This document shows, one piece after another, positions 34,801 to 43,800 of a stretch of 64,000 nt of DNA (positions within the stretch are counted from its first letter, which is position 1; every line of letters begins with the position of its first letter). Location: positions 9,083,366-9,147,365 of the forward strand of contig OZ024892.1 in the NCBI GenBank assembly GCA_964017195.1, read 5' to 3'. Source of the DNA: Siderastrea radians (Eukaryota; Cnidaria; Anthozoa; Scleractinia; Rhizangiidae). The notes below the pieces were generated by a model. That model was given only the letters and a program-made list of their open reading frames with translations. It had not been told where the DNA came from and did not search any database. A program made the position numbers and the translations under genes.

Positions 34801-37800
34801 ATTTACGTACGTGATGGAAATAAAAGTGATAATTTGGGGTCATCTTTATTCCTACGAGCTCAATTCAACTGCGGTAACATCAGACACTTCCCATATAAGG
34901 TATGACTGACCGAAGTGTATATTGCAAAGTGCTCAAAGGTGTTTTGAAAAGAAAAGTCGCGTAGTAGTGAAAATGGTGGTAACAGGGTCAAACTATATCC
35001 ATAACGGAAAACATAAACTTTCATAAATTCCTACTGATTCAATATGAATTATTTCTTTCAAATGTTTTTTCGGGAACGTCCTAAACTTAAAATTTAAATT
35101 CTTTTTACTGCTCATACACCAAATATGCAAGTTGTTTGGAGAACTGAAACCTATTTTGTGAATAATTTCATTTCTCTTGTGTAATCTGTAATTTTGATCA
35201 TACTTGGAAAAGTAATTATACGTTAACAATAATTACTGGTACATCAAGAGTAAAGCAGAGAGGAAATAATTTTGAGCCAACCTGTTCAGTCACCGTCCGT
35301 TGGAAAGGAATATTTATAGCAAAAGTATTTTGATGATTGTGTGTTTTTTCTCGCCTCTTGTTGCTTCTATAACAAAATCATTTTGTCGAAGCACTTCTTG
35401 TCGGTGTCACCGGTCCTAATAGGTTTCAGCACACATTTTCTCGAAGAGTTTGTAGCCGCTGAGTTCATTCTTATTATTCAATTGGTGTGACTGAGTTATA
35501 ATATTCGAAGACCTTGTATCGATTCTCGGGTTGTTGGGGAAATTCGTTTTGTCGCAGCGCTGTGCTATCAAGCTAAATTTAAGCTACGTTATGTATGTTC
35601 CAAGATTTCTCGCCTGTGATATTCCAGTCTCCTGTTTGTGTCCTGCTGATGGCTTTAGTCTTCGCTCGGCTATTATCGGAAAACAATGTTCTTAATACCC
35701 GTGCTTTCTTATCGTCGACTCTTTCGCCTTCGTTGTTCGAGGGTGGTAAAGGGTTTTTTCGTGATCCGTGAAAGGCCCTTTTTATTTCCCGTGAATTGTG
35801 AAATGGCAAATTTTTTCCTCGTGAAACGTGATTTGGTTACAGAGCCGTGAACCGCGAATCACCGTTTTTTCACGAGAATTGCCAAATGACTGTTTATTTT
35901 TATCCTGAAATGTGACTGTAAACCATGATTCTCTTTTTCATGCAAAAAATTCTCTAGTAAGTGTTTTAAAAAACAAGACTACGTGTGTAAAGAGACTACA
36001 AGACTAAACCAAAACTACGTGTGGACCAGTGCCGATCGTGCTGGACGCCAGGTCACTCTGACTACTCATTCCACCTTTTCTCTTGGTTTTCTTGGGGATC
36101 ATTGCGGAAGGGTCTCTGGACGGTCGCAAGGTTTTACCTCAGATCATAGTTTTGTTTAGTTTATATAAAGTACACGCTAACAAGAAAGCCTTGATGCAGA
36201 AAGAAAAGTCTACAGTCCTGTTGTTGTGCAAAGTGCACAAGAAAACCTGTAAACATTTAAGAAAGACGTCTTGGATTTTGGTGGAAAACAGCGTGTGGCG
36301 GAACAGAAGAGTGCCGGAAACCCCATTTTTTTTTTTGAGAAGTTTTTTTTTGGGGGGGGGGGAAGGACACAGATTTAAATCTGTGGCCCCCCAAAATAAA
36401 TATGCCACGCGTATGGAGTTGATCAAATGTCACACATATGCTACACCTTAGTCGTGCTTTGCAAAAAACGAGCTTGTTTCAATCCCAGACATAAATCCGC
36501 AAATTAGTTTTACAGTTTACGTTATACATAAAATAGTTCTAGTGGCTACGTTGTGTATGAATACAAGCCGTTGTAATTGTTGTAAAATTCACTGAGGAAG
36601 TTCCCCTACAGCGTAGGAGAATATTTAAAGAAGTTTTACAATTTAAGTTCGCACAGTGCTGCTCACAAGTTGGGCTTTTAAAAAAGTTGCGTTGAGTGGA
36701 CGGTCGGTGAGGACAACAAACAAAGCTGTACTTTGGATGTAATTCATCAAAAAGTAAGGAATTTTTTTAATCGTGAAATGGCCATTTTATTTCCCGTGAA
36801 ACGTGAAATGGCCATTTTATTTTTAGTGAAACGTGATCTAGACCCCCCCTTTACCACCCTCTTGTTCGCGCTGAATTTCAAGTCGGCGTTCACGCTGAGT
36901 TTCAGTTGTAAATCTCCCCCGGAATGGATTTTCAGCCACTTGTTAAATCAGGCGTTGCTTGCTTGTTCACAGACGTTGAATAAACATATCAGCACCCAAA
37001 TGGACGCAGCGAAGCAAGTAAGAAATGAAGAAACACGCCGAAGAAACATAAGAGTGCACAACTGTCAGCGGTCGCGATTTGGTTTTGTTGCTAGGCAACT
37101 GTGCGGACACCATCGAAATATATTTGACCGCCCTAAAGCCGCGGCTACACTAGCGATTTTTTGCTTGCGATGGTGATGCGATTTTTTTGAAAATTGTCGC
37201 GTCACCAGCGCGCGGAGAAAATCGCATGTGTAGCCACCCTCGCACAGGTGATGCGACAGATGAAAAAATCGCAGAAACAAATCGCGAGAAATTCAATGAG
37301 TTGAAATTTTTACGACAAAATCACGAACTTCGTCAGAGGGTGGCTACACAGGCGATTTTCGCCGCGCGCTGGCGACGCGACAATTTCAAAAAAATCGCAT
37401 CGCCATCGCAAGCAAAAAATCGCTCGTGTAGCCGCGGCTTAAGCGATCCTCGCGCGAACCCCACGCGACAAATTTATAAACCTCGCTACGCTCGGAGGGC
37501 CTTCAGCCCTCCCCGCTTTGCGAGGAATAATGGTCCATCCCTTACGATTTCCGTTTCCCTATTGTCCCCCTCCCCCCTCCATCCTCATCCTACTCGTATA
37601 TATAAGCTATATAGGTAAGTGCCGCCGTGAAGTGTATGGTGTCTGGGATAGGGTATAGAAATCAGAGAGTTTGGCCTAAAATAGGGTATCATATATCAGA
37701 AAAATAGGAATTGACGCTCGGCGAGTCTTGGATAGGGCAGGGATTTTTGGTGTCTAGTCTAGAGTAGGATTGCTGAAATGCAGCTGAACGTGGTCGAGTA

Positions 37801-40800
37801 CCCCTCCCCCGGGCTGAATATGGTCTGTTATAGTGAAAGGGTATCAGAGGTCCTGCGGCACATCTCACTTATCCAAATAGTTACAGAGTCCCCCCCCCCC
37901 CGGGATTCTCCTTTAGTGCTTTAGAAGCTTAGCAGACTTGAATTGATACTACACTACGGTGTGTTAAATGAGGTCATTTTATATTTTAACAGATACGTTA
38001 TAAATGAAGCGTTTGTACTTCACCAGACAAATGTAATTAACAATTCCTCTTTACTTAAGTTCATTTCCGGACAGAACATTTCGTCAGGGGCTAATGCACG
38101 CTATCAAAGACGATTTTTATCGATGTTATGTTCTGTATTGGCTCTTAACCCTTGAAGCCCCAATAGTGACAAGCATCTAATTTCTCCTTACAATGTGACT
38201 ACTTGGTCAAAGGTACAGGTCATGAGAATAAAGGAAATGATCACCAGACATGAAATGTGATGATGTTTGTGCAAATTCTCTCAACTAGTAGCATACGAAA
38301 TGTAAGGAGAACACTAAAGAGAATATGCATATGAATATTGAGGCTTAAAGGGTTAAGAATCAGAGTACTGCTGAGTGACAACAGCTAAGCTAACGCCTGT
38401 TTAGCTAAGTTGGCAGGACTCCACCCATGTTCAGCGAGCGATCTAGACCTCAAGCATACACGTCAGTTTCTAGATAGACCTGCGTCAAGGAAACAGAACA
38501 CAATATAGGAAAGTTCAGTAACCACACAACTACCGCCCCGCTAGAATAATCATTACAATAAAATCAAGAAGTAAGGTCAGTGTTGTCTCTGGCCTGGCGT
38601 ACGGATCCATTAGGGTTTCGTTCGTATGCGCACGCACTTTTCTTACCAATCCGACGACGTGGCTACAAAAACCGACGTGGCAGCAGCGTTTCTACCTGAG
38701 AACGTTAATATAAAATGTTGATCGCTGCAATCGCTTGCGAACGCTGAACATTGCGACTGAAATTTTTTTGTTTTTTACAACCAAGATACATTTTGGTCTA
38801 GGCAATTTTACCCCTGCTCCTTACCCCCTATGTACTGGTTGGTTTTAATTCCTGCTATTTTATTTTTAACAGTCTTTGAACACAACAATTACGTCTACAA
38901 ATTTGTCTTTCCCGAGGACGATAAACGCACTTGGTACGAAGCAGAGTCACTTTGCGAAACGGCAGAAAACGGTCATCTGACAAGTCTGGTTTCACCCAGC
39001 GAAATCTCATGGGTGGACGGCGTGCTCAAAAACGCCGTGCGGGACCCGAGTTCAAAGGTCAAGCTGTGGATTGGGGGGAGCGACCGGAAAATTTACGACG
39101 TGTGGGATTTTGTGGATGGGCAACCCCTCCGATACAATGTTGTCCCCTGGGCTCCAGGGCAGCCTAAGAGACCGCAACAAGACGTGAATTATGAGTACTG
39201 TGTTAGCTTAGAGTTTGGAGGAGAAAGGTCCATGTGGTATGTTGAGGATTGTTATGGGGCCCACGGATACATATGCAAGGCGGAAGGTAGGGGCACCAGG
39301 TTATTTTTTCATTTTCAATTCTTTTGAAATTAAAATGTGCAAGAAATGGTGTACTGAGGCAACAGGTTAGCTTGCGTGCAGACTTCACCTATTCTCTTTC
39401 CCCGTAAAGCAAAGGAAAGAGGAGACATCTGCAGGCAGGCTTTAGACAACCTCTACACTGACATGGTTTTCATTTGTAACGGCATCGCTATTGAGACAAT
39501 TTACGCCTGCCGTTCCGTTCACATCGCGCCGCTCGAGACTGTTAATGCAATCGTGCTCTTTAAGCGCTGTAAAAAAGTGAAATCTCGCTGGGAGACAACG
39601 GTTCAATCCTTAACTCAACATTCCTCCAAAGTTTTACAATTGTCGAAGGTAATGTTGAGAACAGTTTTTTTTTTGTTAAAAAGTATTAATATGAAAGAGC
39701 GACGTTGAATCATTTTTGCATCACTCAACGATGTAGAAAGACTATTAAAACGGTCTTAAATCTTGAGCGAATGTTGGAGCAAATGTTGAAACCATTCAGT
39801 CGAACCATTGGCATGTAAGGAGTTAATACATTTGGAAAACACCGAAACCGCATTCTTTCGAAAACGTCCACTTTTGATGCAATTACGTCTTTAAATCGAG
39901 GTTCCACTGCACACGGAGCTGCTCGTAACTTTTAGTCGGAAATTATGTCTTTTGAAAACGCTGTAAAAATGGAGCGTTTTTGAAAAGGAAACGTACACTT
40001 ATATTGAGTAAAAACCCAAACCCAGTTGTTTAGAGAACGCTGGCCTTATTCGGTCTTATCTTGTGAAGGATTCTTACATCTGTTGTCACCTTCTTCAATT
40101 CTTTTTTTTTTTCTTTTGCGGGGACTGCACACACACTGCATATTAAACCGGATCAGTGAACTACTATTTAAACAATAGAGTTCTTCTGTGGAAGGTACTA
40201 CGGCTCATATGAAGTTTGAACATCAAATTTCCGAGGGAACCTACACACATAGGGCCTGAGATAGAAGGACTCTACTGTTTTTATTGTGCAACGCTAAATT
40301 TTGAGCGAAAATTGCCAAAAACGGGCACTATGCGCTGATAGGCGCCCGCTGAGGAGACACTATCGCGTCACGTGATCGATTTCGACCAATGGGAGCACGC
40401 CAAAATTTAGCGTTGTACTATAATTAACCATATTATCTCTTTCCAGAACCGGCTAAAAGGATTATAGAGAAGAGGTTTGGATACAGTAAGTTTTACCTTG
40501 TTGATATTGTTTTCAGACATTTTAAAAATTGCTTCAGAAACAACCTGACGACAACTCGCCACGTGACTGAACATTCCTTTGAACACTGGTTGTGAAGTGT
40601 CATCACAATGCAGCCTCATTATGAAACTCCTTCCAAGTTTTGTTAGAATGCATAGCGTCTGGCACTCTGTACCTCTCTTATAAAAAAATTTCCAGAAGGT
40701 GATTTTCACCATGCGTATCTTTGTGATCTAGTGGTAGTGGACTCACGTGACTGCCACGTGATCGCCTAACTGACCACGAATCGAATTTTTTGTTAACTTT

Positions 40801-43800
40801 TTTGTGAAGGCGGTGACTAAAGTGTGGAGTCCAAACATTTAAGGTTTCTGTTCAAAGATTTATCTGGGAAGCCAGTACATAGAGAATTAAAGAATCCTCT
40901 GCTGGTAGGCGACGTCAATAATCATGTTACTAATTTCTCCACCATGTGTTACGTGAACTCCTTGTTAACCACTGTAACCTGATGAATGTGTCACTTTTTT
41001 ATTAAAGAGGAATTTGTCAATTTATTTCAGGCTGGGAATGGAAGCAGCATGTTTACAAATTTATTCCTTTACCGTGGAACGCCCTGAGTTGGACTGAGGC
41101 CGAGTTATACTGCAAAACAATGGAGGGAGGTCACCTACTGAGCATTCGAACTCCAAATGAAAGCCGATGGGTCACCGACAGAATCCGACAAATTCGTCAG
41201 GTAATCGGATTCTCCAAGTTTTGGATTGGAGCGTCGGATTTGGGCCATGAAGGAACCTACCAATGGTCTGATGACGACACGAACCGACCTGTAAACTTTA
41301 CAAGGTGAGTAATCATAGTAATGTTAACAAGCCTAGATGGTGATTACTCGCCCGAATTGTCACCATCTTAGATTGCTCAACCCATAGACCCTGTATCGAT
41401 ATCTCGCGGCAAGAGATAAACAGAAACTGTTTTACAGTCTTGCGTAAACCTGATAAACGATCCCCTTAGTACAAGTCAAAAGGACAAACATGCAGATGTA
41501 AATAATATAATTTCGAATAAAACAGTCAAAGTCCATACCCAATTTTACACCATAACGGCTTCGAAACCATGAATTTTTATAAGCCCCCCCCCCCCCCCCC
41601 TTTTCCCCAGATCCCTTTAAGGCAAAAACTAAAGTGATGGCAACAGCAAACGCAGGAACGCATGAACCAGTCGCAACATAAAGCAAAAATTTTCGTCCCG
41701 TACTAAGCGCGGGGAAACGAGCAACCGGTACCAAGCGCGGGAAAATATGCAACGGGTGCATAGCGCGCAAATACCCACCTGATTCTAAGCGCTGGAAAAC
41801 TTTGCACCGGTACATAGCGCGGAAACACAAGAGAGCGGTGCCAAGGGCGGGAAAACAAGGAACCGGTGCCAAGCGCGGGAAAGCTTGATGCATCGGGTAC
41901 ATAGTGCGCAAATACCCACCTGATTCTAAGCGCAGGAAAACGTGTCACTGGTATCATGATCAACATTGGCTTTCTTGCTTCATTCCACAGATGGGCGGTG
42001 GGTGAGCCCTCGTTAGTCGATGCAAATCGCCGAAAAGAGGATTGTGTGGCTATACACGCGGATCCTGATTGGGGCAAATGGAGCGACGAAAAGTGTATCA
42101 TGGAAACTCCATTTGTTTGTAAGACAAGAGGTATGGCTTCTACAGGAAATAGAGGGCGGCAGCGGGGAAGGCTTGTTTATTTATACGATGTACAAAGTGG
42201 TTCTAACTTTTGCGTCTGTGGACGAGATTTTGAAGTGTGACCATTCATGTAAAAGCTACTGAGCAGTACTTTCCTGTGGTGCTGTTCATTGCGTTGAGAT
42301 AATTTTTGTTGCCTTCCAAGGCCTTCTTATGATCTAACACATTAATCTAGCAACGCTTTACTCTTTTAGTGTGCTTGGGGAAAATAGATCTTGCCTTCAT
42401 CATGGATTCCTCTTCGATCAGTGCAGACGACTTCCAAGAAGCCAAGAGTTTTGTGTGGTCCGCGATCAAAAACTTCAAAATCTCTTCTAATGACACGCGC
42501 GTTGGAATTATTCGCTTCTCCACAGTAGCCAATGTGATATTCGACTTTCAGTTCAGCGCGGACAACAATATTTTGCGCTTGGAAGAAGTAGTAGATAACA
42601 TCGTCTTGGCTGAAGGCAGCGACACCAACACTGAGCGCGCATTGCAGCTGGCTCGTACGGACCTTTTTTCGGCCAAAGGTGGCTCACGTCCCGATGTACC
42701 GAAAATTCTCGTCGTGATAACCGGCGGAAAATCGGAGAACATTCTCGCTGTTGCGCGCGCATCCATGGCATTAAAAGAAAATCACGTGACCATTGTAGTG
42801 GTGGGAATCGGCGATGAGGTGAACATCGAGGAGTTGCTAACCATGGCGTCATCCGCTGATGATGTAATTTTATTGAGGACGTTTAAAGAGCTTAAGAAAT
42901 GTGTTAGCAGAATCAAAGATATAGTTTGCGATGGTGAGTGAGAATATAAAATACGCCCCAATATCAAGATGCACATTCTCCCTGTTAGTCTCCATATATT
43001 TTTTATGGGATACCTTAGGAGAATTTGTTCGAATATCAGGAAAATTCATCGTTTTTGGTCATTCACTTCATTCTCACAACTTGCATGTTTGGCTTTGTAG
43101 TGGTGTTATCAGGAGAAGTTAGATATTGGTCACCGTTGGGGTATAAAAGGTTAAGAAGCTGACATTACGAGCCTGAACCTGACACAAGGCAGGAAAACAG
43201 CCAGAATAGATTTGCACAGTCCTAAAGATAAACTTTAATAGATCTTTGTAACGTATCTCTGCTATTTAACGATACCATGCGTAACCGCATAGCCAACGGG
43301 TGGATGGGTGGGAGGGGGGGGCACTGAGTCGAATAGATGTGATTGTTTTACTAGGTATACAAACCCTGAATCAGAAAAAAATGTCATCAATTTATAATTA
43401 CCTAAACAACCTTAGCTACTCTTTTGATACAAGCTGATAGCCTAGTATTACGGGATGCCAATCAGAGGGAGCGCTTTCTCCTTTCTAGGGGTTGTCTACC
43501 GTAATGATTCGATTCAGCGCCCTTCTTCCAATAAGCGCCCCTTTCTAATAAGCGCCCCCTTCCAATAAGTGTCCCCTTCCAATTAGCGCCCTTTTCTAAT
43601 AAGCACCCCCCTCCAATAAGTGCTCCCTTCCAATAATTGCCCCCTTCCAATTAGCGCCCCTTTTCTAATAAGCGCTCACTTCCGATAAACGCCCTCTTAC
43701 GAAAGTGACATCGAAAAGATTGACATGAATAAACTGATTAGACAAGTGAATGACAAAGTCTTCTTCCTCATCTCAAAGTAATATTGCAGATATTGACTTG

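Larger units (their letters stand above)
30479..34988 (+). repeat. Right arm of palindrome, split by a LINE
   Basis: 30479-31436 and 34828-34988 together form the inverted partner of 29395-30451. The arm is interrupted between GGGATAA (31431-31437) and GATAATTTGGGGTC (34828 on) by the LINE at 31437-34827. Homology to the left arm resumes exactly after the insertion. Confidence 0.85.

Noticed and set aside
41690..41960. CRISPR-like array (regular short repeats)
   Set aside because: The units are contiguous, variable minisatellite repeats without unique spacers, in a eukaryotic intron.
41432..42101. Minus-strand frames of 132-159 codons
   Set aside because: Minisatellite artefact overlapping a lectin exon on the opposite strand.
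42553..42852. 99-codon antisense frame
   Set aside because: Shadow of the VWA exon on the other strand.
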